Assembly (NCBI GenBank): GCA_030670605.1
Contig: DAOVBK010000014.1
Location: 1-13,158, forward strand
Direction of reading: 5' to 3'
Length of the DNA: 13,158 nucleotides
Source: Candidatus Stahliibacteriota bacterium
Lineage (GTDB): Bacteria > Hydrothermota > Tepidihabitantia > SM23-42
Part shown: one piece after another, positions 1 to 6,621 of the stretch
How positions within the stretch are numbered: the stretch's first letter is position 1
How the letters are laid out: each line of letters starts with the position of its first letter
Notes under the pieces: generated by a model
The model's input: only the letters and a program-made list of their open reading frames with translations
Told to the model about the DNA's origin: nothing
Databases searched by the model: none
Made by a program: the position numbers and the translations under genes

Positions 1-48
1 GAACACATTGTTCTTACATATCTTTTGAAAATGCCTAAACAGGAAACC

Positions 49-1299
49 ATGGTAGACTCGAGATTGGCGAAAGCAGTAGTTCACAAACTAGGAAGTTTTG
101 GTACGCCGCGAGAATTCGGTATTGAGTACTTCACAGTTGGCCTTGAACCATACCTGAGTGTTATAGAGGACGAATATCTCAAGGATATGCTTAAATATAA
201 TCTTTCGTCTTTCAAACTGATTACTGGAAATTACGGCGGCGGTAAGACTCATTTTCTTTATTCAATACGGAATCTTGCATGGCGCCACAACTACGCGACG
301 AGCTATGTGAGTTTGAGTCCGACAGAATGCCCTTTTGACCGGTTGGAACTGGTCTACAAGAGGATTGTGGCGAACATTACACCGCCCTTGACGCAGGATA
401 TGATGCACCAACCGTGGGAAACAGGGATTGATGTGCTTTTCAAACACTGGTCTATGCATAGTGATAGCTCGCGGCACACTACTTCGGAAATCAAGAATTG
501 TGAAAGCTCGAGTTTTACTAACGCACTGAAGGCAGCGCTGGCGAGCCTCATGGCAGACGATAATGATGAGTACAACGGTGTCATGCAATGGCTCAAGGGC
601 GAGGATATTCCGCGTGAACTGAGATTACGGCATCGAATATCCGAACGCATTGACCGCAGCACGGCATTCCGCATGCTCCGCAGCCTGGTGCAATTCATTA
701 ACACAGTAGGCTACTCTGGCCTTATCTTCCTGTTCGATGAGGCGGAACGTGGTATGAGTATTTCTTCTACACGGGACAAACGCAGGGCGCTTGATAACCT
801 GCGGCAGCTCGTTGATGAATGCGGCAATTCTCGGCTCCCTGGAGCAATGTTTTTCTACGCCGTGCCGGATGAAAATCTTCTGCTTGAAGGCAGCGGAGGC
901 GTCTATGAAGCATTGAAGCAACGGCTCCGTTCGAGTTTCACCCGGATTAATCCGATGGGTGTGAAAGTCAACCTTGAGGATTTGGGCGTGAGTCCTAAAG
1001 ATTTCCTCGCGAGACTGGGTGAGAAGCTCGCAGCGCTTTTCCAGCGTGCATATGATACGAATCTTGATGCTGATGTATTGTCTCACTCAGTTGAGAATAT
1101 GATTGAAGCAGCTCTTACACTGCAATCGCTCGACATTAGTTATCGACGGATTTTTGTAATCGGTATTATTGAAGTATTTCAACAGATTCGCGAGAAGAAA
1201 ACGGTCATCGGTACGAGCGATGCACAGCGAATACTGCGTTCGACTGTGACCATGCTGTCAGAAAAGGAAAAAGAAGAGGTCGAGAAAGAAGAGTTCTAA
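49..1299 (+). CDS. BrxD-like P-loop ATPase (BREX-type ATP-binding protein), first of a pair
   Basis: Predicted cytoplasmic ATPase of the BREX ATP-binding family (BrxD/DUF2791-like), about 416 residues, close to the usual BrxD length. Seen: Walker A GNYGGGKT at residues 60-67 (Lys66) and a Walker B strand LIFLFDEAE at 225-233 (Asp230, Glu231). Before Walker A lies an EYFTVGLE segment like the 'FTVGRE' found at the start of BrxD proteins. The last dozen residues are mostly Glu and Lys. The frame is open back to base 1; ATG at 49 is preferred because AGGA lies 4 nt upstream, with ATG at 31 and TTG at 25 as alternatives. It is followed by a second, divergent ATPase of the same family and a helicase, so the two may work as a hetero-oligomer. 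The family is recognised with good confidence; the role in phage defence is inferred from BREX membership. The first partner of the operon is probably outside the window. Confidence 0.8.
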   Translation: MVDSRLAKAVVHKLGSFGTPREFGIEYFTVGLEPYLSVIEDEYLKDMLKYNLSSFKLITGNYGGGKTHFLYSIRNLAWRHNYATSYVSLSPTECPFDRLELVYKRIVANITPPLTQDMMHQPWETGIDVLFKHWSMHSDSSRHTTSEIKNCESSSFTNALKAALASLMADDNDEYNGVMQWLKGEDIPRELRLRHRISERIDRSTAFRMLRSLVQFINTVGYSGLIFLFDEAERGMSISSTRDKRRALDNLRQLVDECGNSRLPGAMFFYAVPDENLLLEGSGGVYEALKQRLRSSFTRINPMGVKVNLEDLGVSPKDFLARLGEKLAALFQRAYDTNLDADVLSHSVENMIEAALTLQSLDISYRRIFVIGIIEVFQQIREKKTVIGTSDAQRILRSTVTMLSEKEKEEVEKEEF

Positions 1300-1478
1300 G
1301 AACGCAGAGAACGCAAATGTTCGTAAGTAGGCAGTAGAAAGGCAAAAGCAAAGGGCAAAAGGCAAAAGCAAAGGGCAAAAGGCGAATTGTGAATGGTGAA
1401 TGGGACGAAATCACCAATCTGGCTGTGGGAGCGACTTCCCAGTCGCGATACTAACGCCTTTCCAATCACGATACGAGT
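1300..1478. repeat. Repeat-filled spacer between the two ATPase genes
   Basis: This gap holds no gene. It begins with a CGCAGAG-type fragment directly after the first ATPase (about 1301-1316). Two exact copies of a 20-bp A/G-rich unit follow (1341-1360 and 1361-1380). Next are three 7-nt units starting GAAT (1384-1404), and then a REP-like palindrome with a half copy. No promoter or Shine-Dalgarno sequence is visible before the second ATPase, so it must depend on readthrough or on an unrecognised signal. Confidence 0.75.
1424..1450. repeat. REP-like palindromic element, copy 1
   Basis: These 27 bases are identical to 6296-6322. The element starts GTGG, matching the GTRG tetranucleotide of classical REP sequences. 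A palindrome follows, with arms GCGACT and AGTCGC around the loop TCCC. A degenerate half copy follows: 1439-1451 and 1462-1474 match at 11 of 13 positions. REP elements are non-coding units mobilised in trans by RAYT (Y1-type) transposases. No RAYT gene is in the window. Confidence 0.75.
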
Positions 1479-2795
1479 ATGCAGATTAAGAAACGCGATG
1501 AAATCGTAGCACACCCTATTTTTGGCGAAGGTTTCGTCGTTGGAACACGGTATGATGGCGCAGAGGCACAGGTGCAATTCCGCAGCGGGTTGTGCTTGTG
1601 GCTTCCCGCGAAGTGGCTCAAGCTCATAACCGCACCAAAAGCTCAACTCGATCAGATATCATCAAAGCGCTTGCTCGAGGCCTTTCGGTTGGGTGTTGTT
1701 CCCCATCAAGACATTGAACAGTTTACGTTTGGTCGTGCGTACGAAATCCATGAAATGGAACAGAAGCTCGAAGCCCTCAATCAGGGAAACGGTGATGTGT
1801 ATCTTATTGAGGGTTCGTATGGTTCTGGCAAAACACATCTGCTCGAGTATGCACGTCATATGTCATTGAAAAAGGGATTTGTGACTGCATACTGTGAATT
1901 AAGCACCCAGGAGACACCGTTACATCGACCGAAGCGTGTATACCGCGAGCTCATGTATAATCTGCGGTACATCAAGGACAACAGCGAGTTTCACTACCGT
2001 GATTTATTGAGAATGACATCGCATGTCGGTATTGCCGACCACTGTTTCTTGACGCCAGTTCTCAAGCGGTTGCGGGAAGGTGATAGTGAGGAGTTGATGC
2101 GTGAGGTTTTCTGGCAGTGGATCGAAGGAGAGTCAACAAAGAAATACGCAACCGACCCGATCGCTCCGTTTCGCGTACGAGGCGGCCAGAAAATCCCTGC
2201 ATTGTATGATTTTTCCACGGCCACCGATTTTTACACATACATTCTCACGGGTTTGAGTTACCTCATTAACAGAACCGACCTCGGTGGTTTAGTCATAATC
2301 CTTGACGAGGTTGAGACGGTTACACGGATATGGGATTATGGTGCATACAGTCGGGGCTTGAATTTCCTGGAAGGGCTCATTCTTTCTGCATATGATAGCG
2401 AAGAATTGAAGAAAATAGACACCCGGCTCATTCACAACAAAGTGAGACCGACACCATATATCTACAAAGACCCACACATCTTGCTGATACTCTCCATGAC
2501 ACCCGTTCATGGATTTCGCGGTATTGAGCATATCAAGAGCCTGATCAAGGATAAATCGTTCCTGCGGAAATTCAATAAGACGGAACTGGAGATTACATAT
2601 GATAACCTCATACACGTATATGAGTGTGCGTACCCTAGTTTTCAGGTCGAGCTGTCACGACGTGAGAACATATTTAATGCAGCATCGCACAAGGGAAGCG
2701 GTGAGCTCAGGGAGTTCATTAAGTTCTCGGTCGAAGCATTTGACTGGCTGCGGTTAGGCTTACAGAGCCCGCTGAAGATTCGCAGAGACCACTGA
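1479..2795 (+). CDS. BrxD-like P-loop ATPase with N-terminal Tudor/SH3-like domain, second of a pair
   Basis: A second predicted BREX-type ATPase of 438 residues. Residues 5-50 read as a small beta barrel of the 'HPxFGxGxVV' kind seen in CarD/UvrD-type Tudor-like domains (HPIFGEGFVVG), a possible nucleic-acid or protein docking module absent from the first ATPase. The ATPase core follows: FTFGRAYEI near 83-91, Walker A GSYGSGKT at 112-119 (Lys118) and Walker B LVIILDEVE with Asp276 and Glu277. The start has no Shine-Dalgarno and sits 5 nt after a REP remnant. The end is unusual: the last 11 or so residues (from LQSPLK) are encoded by a 20-bp tandem repeat that runs on past the stop, so the native C terminus has probably been replaced. 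Family call is firm; the N-terminal domain is a motif-level call; defence function is inferred from the neighbours. Confidence 0.8.
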   Translation: MQIKKRDEIVAHPIFGEGFVVGTRYDGAEAQVQFRSGLCLWLPAKWLKLITAPKAQLDQISSKRLLEAFRLGVVPHQDIEQFTFGRAYEIHEMEQKLEALNQGNGDVYLIEGSYGSGKTHLLEYARHMSLKKGFVTAYCELSTQETPLHRPKRVYRELMYNLRYIKDNSEFHYRDLLRMTSHVGIADHCFLTPVLKRLREGDSEELMREVFWQWIEGESTKKYATDPIAPFRVRGGQKIPALYDFSTATDFYTYILTGLSYLINRTDLGGLVIILDEVETVTRIWDYGAYSRGLNFLEGLILSAYDSEELKKIDTRLIHNKVRPTPYIYKDPHILLILSMTPVHGFRGIEHIKSLIKDKSFLRKFNKTELEITYDNLIHVYECAYPSFQVELSRRENIFNAASHKGSGELREFIKFSVEAFDWLRLGLQSPLKIRRDH

Positions 2796-2862
2796 GGAGA
2801 CGCAGAGACCGCTGAAATGGCGCAGAGCCCGCGGAGGATTCGCAGAGCCCGCGGAAGGCACG
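2763..2862. repeat. Five tandem 20-bp CAGAG units
   Basis: Five head-to-tail 20-bp units starting CAGAG and ending CG (starts 2763, 2783, 2803, 2823 and 2843). They vary mainly at the middle and last positions. The stop codon of the upstream ATPase (2793-2795) lies inside unit 2. Related CGCAGAG sequence occurs at 1301-1316, and in reverse orientation at 3273-3310 after the GxxExxY gene. Confidence 0.85.
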
Positions 2863-2892
2863 TTGAGTTGAGGAATATATTGGAGGGGAATA

Positions 2893-3270
2893 ATGAAAGA
2901 AGAGGAGATCAACAAACTAACCGAAAAAATAATCGGCTTAGCAATCAAGGTTCACAAAACCCTGGGACCTGGTTTTGTTGAGAAAATATATGAGAAGGCA
3001 CTTGTGTATGAATTCAAGAAAGCTAGTATTGATTTTCAGAGTCAGCTACAACTGAAAATCAAATATGAGGAACTGGAAATTGGCAATCAAAAAGTTGATT
3101 TTATTGTTGAGGATACAGTGTTGTTAGAATTGAAAAGCGCCTCGAGGCTTATTCCTGTTTTTGAGTCACAACTCCTGTCATATCTGAAAGCAAGTGGTAA
3201 AAAAGTTGGTCTTCTGCTCAATTTTGGAAGAAAGAGGATGGAAATAAGGCGGATGGTGAACAGATTGTGA
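2893..3270 (+). CDS. GxxExxY family protein (PD-(D/E)XK-like fold)
   Basis: A 125-residue member of the GxxExxY family, whose biochemical role is unknown. The signature is G27-FV-E30-KI-Y33. Downstream Asp69 and the E79-L-K81 triplet fit a PD-(D/E)XK nuclease-like active site, followed by a QLLSYLKASG helix and a GLLLNFG strand. Length is typical of the family. The start is well defined by GGAGG at 2882-2886, 6 nt before ATG. This contrasts with the flanking second ATPase and helicase, which have no visible ribosome binding site. The gene lies between the second ATPase and the helicase and is bracketed by CGCAGAG-type repeats in opposite orientations, so it looks like a cassette inserted into the operon rather than a native subunit. 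Family assignment is strong; nuclease activity and mobility are inferences. Confidence 0.88.
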   Translation: MKEEEINKLTEKIIGLAIKVHKTLGPGFVEKIYEKALVYEFKKASIDFQSQLQLKIKYEELEIGNQKVDFIVEDTVLLELKSASRLIPVFESQLLSYLKASGKKVGLLLNFGRKRMEIRRMVNRL

Positions 3271-3272
3271 TC

Positions 3273-3310
3273 ACTCTGCGTTCTCAGCGATATTTCTGCG
3301 ATTTCTGCGC
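3273..3310. repeat. Inverted CTCTGCG-type repeat after the GxxExxY gene
   Basis: This stretch contains CTCTGCG and three further TCTGCG or CAGCG units. It is the reverse complement of the CGCAGAG family found upstream at 2763-2862. It ends 3 nt before the helicase ATG, so the helicase has no recognisable native 5' leader. Confidence 0.65.
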
Positions 3311-3313
3311 ATT

Positions 3314-5335
3314 ATGACGTCCGAAGAAATCAAGAAAGCTCTCACCCGTACCTGGGTTCCTTTTTTCTCCCGCTTTGGCTCATTCACGCCCGTTCAGGAA
3401 TTGAGTATTCCTCATATTCTCGCGGGTGAGAATGTCGTGGTCGTTTCTCCAGCAGCAAGCGGCAAGACCGAAGCGGTCGTCGCTCCGGTGATTGAGAATC
3501 TCATGCGGCGACATGAGAAGCCTCAGGGTCTAAGAATTCTTTATGTATCACCGACCCGGGCACTCATTAACGACCTCTACCGCCGATTGATCGACCCGAT
3601 AATGTATTGCGGACTTGAGCTCGGCAGAAAAACTGGTGACCAGCCTAAGCTGGATTATGATAACCCACCCCAGATTCTTCTGACGACGCCCGAATCGTTT
3701 GATTCGCTCATGGCTCGTAGACCGTGGGTCTTCAAGACACTCGAGACGGTTGTGCTTGACGAAATCCATCTTGTTGACAATACACCCCGTGGTGATCAGT
3801 TGCGGGTGCTTCTAACACGCCTGCGAAGGATAAAAGATGATTTGCACTACTATGCACTGTCTGCGACAATTGATGACCTTGATATTGGTACGCGATACTT
3901 TGATGCACCTCGCGTGTGCCTTCAGAAATCAACACGTGAGATTGAATATGTGTTGTTTCCAGGAAAAAACGTTGCCGATAGGATTTTTGAAACACTGATC
4001 AAGAGAAAACTGCGCAAGGTGCTCGCGTTTTTCAATGCGCGTAGTCTTGCCGAACTCTTCTCTCGACGTTTCAATCAACCTCCTTTTCTCGATAAGGTCT
4101 ATGTACACCACGCGAGCCTGCAAAAGCAACGTAGGGAAGAGATTGAGCAACACATGAACAATAGTGATACGGCAATTCTTTGTGCAACGTCCACTCTTGA
4201 ACTGGGTATAGATATTGGTGACGTTGATTGCGTCGTGCTCTTCAGGCCTCCGTTTGACATCTCTTCACTTCTGCAACGCATCGGCAGGGGAAACCGCAGG
4301 ACGAACACACTATTCGCCATTGGTATCTATACGAGTCCTTGGGAGAAGATTCTTTTTGAGACTTTCTTTGAATGTTCAAAAAAGGGACATCTGTATGAGC
4401 GAAGCTATCAACCTGCCTTATCCGTCATACCGCAGCAAATCTATTCATATCTCTACCAGCGCAGGCGTATAGGTGCAACACTGAAGAGCATCAAGAAAGT
4501 GATGGCATCGGTGTATAGCGACGAACAGATAACAGATGTTTTCAGGAAGCTGCATAGTGATGGCAAAGTAAGAGAAATGAGGCCAGGGATATACTTCATG
4601 ACCGATAAAATGGAGGCAAAAATCGAGCGAGGGAAGATCCATTCTAATATTGCTGAGGTTTCGTTTGGTGAGTACGATGTTTTTGATGTTGGTACAACAC
4701 GGATCATCGGTCGTGTGTTCCACCTGAAGAAGAGATTTATTCTCGGCGGTCGCTGCTGGGAAACGGTGCGAATCGTTGATACAGAAAAAAGAGTGTATGC
4801 ACGGGACATTGGCAGTTCGCCAGGAGTCGCAAAGGTTTTCGAAGGAAAGGGCGATGGTAACTATGCATATACACTCGCACCCGTACTGCTGAAGAGACTG
4901 TATCCTGAGCTAAAGCCCATGGAGTTTCCCTATGCAACGGACGGGACAAATACATTTATCCTACATCTTTTTGGCCATTTGTATGGTTTTATCCTGGCTG
5001 ATGGCCTGTATGCAGATGGCTTGGATGCATTGGATGTAAAGGGCAAGATGTTGATTCTTAACAATTTCCAGCTGACAGATGCAAGATTCCCGATTCCTAA
5101 AATTGATTCAATCCGTGATATCCTGGGCAGAAATATCGCGCGGCTCGAAGATGCTATGTCGAGTGGTGCGTTTTTCTATGATTTGTCGCACGAGTGCCGG
5201 GTCGAAGACCACTATTTGCATATGGATATTGATGGCTTTGTGGAATTCATGAGAGGCATAACCCTTGTCGAAATCGAACTCGAGATATTCAAAAGTACGC
5301 TTCAAAAAGTGCAAGGGCCGCAGAAACTGCCTTGA
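3314..5335 (+). CDS. Lhr/BrxHI-like DEAD/DEAH-box superfamily 2 helicase
   Basis: A 673-residue ATP-dependent helicase. Motifs in order: a Q-motif-like FTPVQ near residue 25; motif I ASGKT (Lys51); Ia SPTRAL; Ib TTPES; motif II DEIH at 149-152; motif III SAT at 183-185; the second RecA domain with FFNARS; motif V ATSTLELGIDIGDVD; motif VI QRIGRGNRR at 321-329 with Arg325 and Arg328. The DEIH box and the motif VI form match Lhr-like helicases, including BrxHI of type 2 BREX. Residues after about 350 would hold a winged helix and an accessory region I cannot assign. The length is far short of full Lhr (about 1,500). ATG at 3314 has no Shine-Dalgarno and follows repeat sequence by 3 nt. Co-directional with two BrxD-like ATPases, it is the likely DNA- or RNA-translocating part of the module. 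Helicase certain; BrxHI assignment probable; immune role inferred. Confidence 0.87.
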   Translation: MTSEEIKKALTRTWVPFFSRFGSFTPVQELSIPHILAGENVVVVSPAASGKTEAVVAPVIENLMRRHEKPQGLRILYVSPTRALINDLYRRLIDPIMYCGLELGRKTGDQPKLDYDNPPQILLTTPESFDSLMARRPWVFKTLETVVLDEIHLVDNTPRGDQLRVLLTRLRRIKDDLHYYALSATIDDLDIGTRYFDAPRVCLQKSTREIEYVLFPGKNVADRIFETLIKRKLRKVLAFFNARSLAELFSRRFNQPPFLDKVYVHHASLQKQRREEIEQHMNNSDTAILCATSTLELGIDIGDVDCVVLFRPPFDISSLLQRIGRGNRRTNTLFAIGIYTSPWEKILFETFFECSKKGHLYERSYQPALSVIPQQIYSYLYQRRRIGATLKSIKKVMASVYSDEQITDVFRKLHSDGKVREMRPGIYFMTDKMEAKIERGKIHSNIAEVSFGEYDVFDVGTTRIIGRVFHLKKRFILGGRCWETVRIVDTEKRVYARDIGSSPGVAKVFEGKGDGNYAYTLAPVLLKRLYPELKPMEFPYATDGTNTFILHLFGHLYGFILADGLYADGLDALDVKGKMLILNNFQLTDARFPIPKIDSIRDILGRNIARLEDAMSSGAFFYDLSHECRVEDHYLHMDIDGFVEFMRGITLVEIELEIFKSTLQKVQGPQKLP

Positions 5336-5359
5336 CGTGCTCAGAAGAGTAGATACAAT
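5332..5359 (+). promoter_or_regulatory. Possible sigma70-type promoter for the lipoprotein gene
   Basis: TTGACG (5332-5337) and TACAAT (5354-5359) are separated by 16 nt and overlap the helicase stop codon. The predicted start of transcription, near 5366, falls inside the AGGAGG (5365-5370) that precedes the lipoprotein ATG. The leader would be only about 11 nt, which makes this promoter less certain than the others in the window. Confidence 0.4.
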
Positions 5360-5376
5360 AGTATAGGAGGTTTGAG

Positions 5377-6186
5377 ATGAGAATTGCTGTTTTTACATTA
5401 ATTTGTGTACTTGGTCTATGTATCGTAGGATGCGGTGGTGCAGAGCTAATAGATGCACCAGAAATGACGAGTGTCACCATGGGCACAACCTCGGTTACTG
5501 TTTTTTGGCGAGCAGAGACAGAAATAGAAAGCCATGTAGACTTTCAAGGCTACAATGTATATGTGTCACCTGATTCTAGTGAACTGCTTGTTGATGACGG
5601 CGAAGAACTTAACAAGTATAATGTGAGTGTGATCACCGACACGATGTTTGAGATCCGTAATCTGAATACCCAGCATCTATACTACATACAAGTAAGGACG
5701 CTCAACACAGACGACAAGGTTGGAACCTATGATGTGAATGTGCCATTTGTCACTGCGTCACCGCGACCAGAGTTCACGACCATCCTCAACGGCGAAGTGA
5801 ATGACCCGGGTGTGGATGATAGCTGTGCAGTGAGATTTTTTGATGCTTTTGTCATGGCCGATTCAGCAATGACAGATAGCAGTGCGGACATGTGGGTGGA
5901 TGGTGTTTCATCTCAATTCACTGCGCCAGCGCATCATACAGAATTTGGTGGGCAAGCACGGACAACCTATTTTGCAAATCTCGGGCAGCTTGATCTTGAG
6001 GATATCACTGAAATATCGACTGAACCAAGTGAGGAAAGTGTGGATTTCGCGATTGGTGATTTGATAGTCGCAAAAACACAGGACAGCAACTACGTAAAGA
6101 TACATGTAGATGGTATTGATGGGATTTGCGTTACCATTACCTATGCGTATCAGGATGTAGCTGATTTTCCCAAGCTTACACCGTAA
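5377..6186 (+). CDS. Predicted lipoprotein with fibronectin type III-like domain
   Basis: A 269-residue predicted exported lipoprotein of unknown function. Residues 1-18 form a type II signal peptide (Arg2, a hydrophobic stretch) ending in a lipobox IVGC with Cys19. Residues about 26-125 have the beta-sandwich pattern of an FN3 domain: an early strand with VTVFW (Trp46), GYNVYVS, a YYIQVRTLN strand and a closing strand before SPRP. The C-terminal part (about 215-262) contains GDLIVAKTQDSNYVKIHVDGI followed by TITYAYQ, a pattern I associate with small beta-rich segments of secreted proteins; I cannot name it. AGGAGG at 5365-5370 lies 6 nt before ATG, so the start is secure. Codon usage looks ordinary. 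Although directly downstream of the helicase (41-nt gap), it is probably an independent gene. It ends inside a hairpin. Confidence 0.7.
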   Translation: MRIAVFTLICVLGLCIVGCGGAELIDAPEMTSVTMGTTSVTVFWRAETEIESHVDFQGYNVYVSPDSSELLVDDGEELNKYNVSVITDTMFEIRNLNTQHLYYIQVRTLNTDDKVGTYDVNVPFVTASPRPEFTTILNGEVNDPGVDDSCAVRFFDAFVMADSAMTDSSADMWVDGVSSQFTAPAHHTEFGGQARTTYFANLGQLDLEDITEISTEPSEESVDFAIGDLIVAKTQDSNYVKIHVDGIDGICVTITYAYQDVADFPKLTP

Positions 6187-6201
6187 CGAAGCTTGGGAAA
6201 A
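6165..6201 (+). terminator. 13-bp perfect hairpin spanning the lipoprotein stop codon
   Basis: The arms 6165-6177 and 6189-6201 are perfect reverse complements around an 11-nt loop that contains the TAA stop. No T-tract follows on either strand. It is therefore either a U-less terminator or a 3' end-stabilising stem, not a textbook intrinsic terminator. Confidence 0.5.
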
Positions 6202-6295
6202 GGCATATGGCTCATTGTTGGATGGTTGTATTGTTTCATTGTTTGATAGTTGGTCAACTATGTAACCATATAACTATAAGACCATAAAACTACTT
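6202..6295. repeat. Short-period repeat arrays (24 nt and 8 nt)
   Basis: There is no gene here. An approximate 24-nt direct repeat is seen (6212-6229 against 6236-6253, 15 of 18 bases identical). It is followed by five in-phase 8-nt units from 6255 to 6294 resembling WAACYATA. Confidence 0.55.
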
Positions 6296-6322
6296 TGTGG
6301 GAGCGACTTCCCAGTCGCGATA
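6296..6322. repeat. REP-like palindromic element, copy 2
   Basis: An exact 27-base copy of 1424-1450 in the same orientation: GTGG followed by the GCGACT / AGTCGC palindrome. It lies in the long spacer between the lipoprotein and cutA genes. Confidence 0.75.
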
Positions 6323-6543
6323 TTCGGAGCAAGGAAATTCTCGACGCGTTCCTAACGGAACTTGCTCGCCTGTCCCGAACGAAGTGAGGGAAACAGTACG
6401 TAATGTTACTCTTCGAGCGAGCGTGTCTCGAGTAATTGCGGGAGGCTTCGCGAGTCGAGAAGCTCCTTCTTCTTACCCCTGCAGCCTTTGCATGTCTTTA
6501 TCTACCTTCAATTGCCTCAAATTGCCTTATCTTTGAGTTTTGC
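6323..6543. other. Non-coding spacer with several inverted repeats
   Basis: I see no supportable gene. Nested inverted repeats occur at 6327-6333 with 6361-6367 (GAGCAAG / CTTGCTC), enclosing GTTCC / GGAAC at 6348-6361. A following GC-rich stretch (about 6371-6470) contains further CGAAGTGAGGG- and GCGAGTCGAG-like palindromic fragments. Short open frames here are made of repeat sequence and lack ribosome binding sites. Confidence 0.5.
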
Positions 6544-6613
6544 TTCTTGGGACTTGCTTCTTGGCTCTTGAAGTTTGGCTCTTGGTTCTTAGAACTTGGT
6601 TCTTGGGACTTGA
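6544..6613. repeat. Ten in-phase 7-nt units (NNCTTGG-like microsatellite)
   Basis: Ten consecutive heptamers run without phase shift from 6544 to 6613. Most fit NNCTTGG (for example TTCTTGG, CTCTTGG, AACTTGG). The array stops 8 nt before the end of the convergent cutA gene. The spacer at 1384-1404 has three units of a different sequence with the same 7-nt period. Confidence 0.75.
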
Positions 6614-6621
6614 TTAGGCTT

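Noticed and set aside
1..48. End of an upstream gene overlapping the first ATPase
   Set aside because: Frame 2 stops at 26-28 and frame 3 at 36-38, and either could be the tail of a preceding gene. With under 40 bases visible there is nothing to identify it.
625..1086. A 153-codon minus-strand open frame opposite the first ATPase
   Set aside because: It overlaps the conserved Walker B region of the ATPase in antisense and shows no recognisable domain or start signal.
2763..2862. CRISPR array
   Set aside because: Units are 20 bp, directly abutting and variable throughout, with no constant-repeat and unique-spacer alternation; no cas genes are present.
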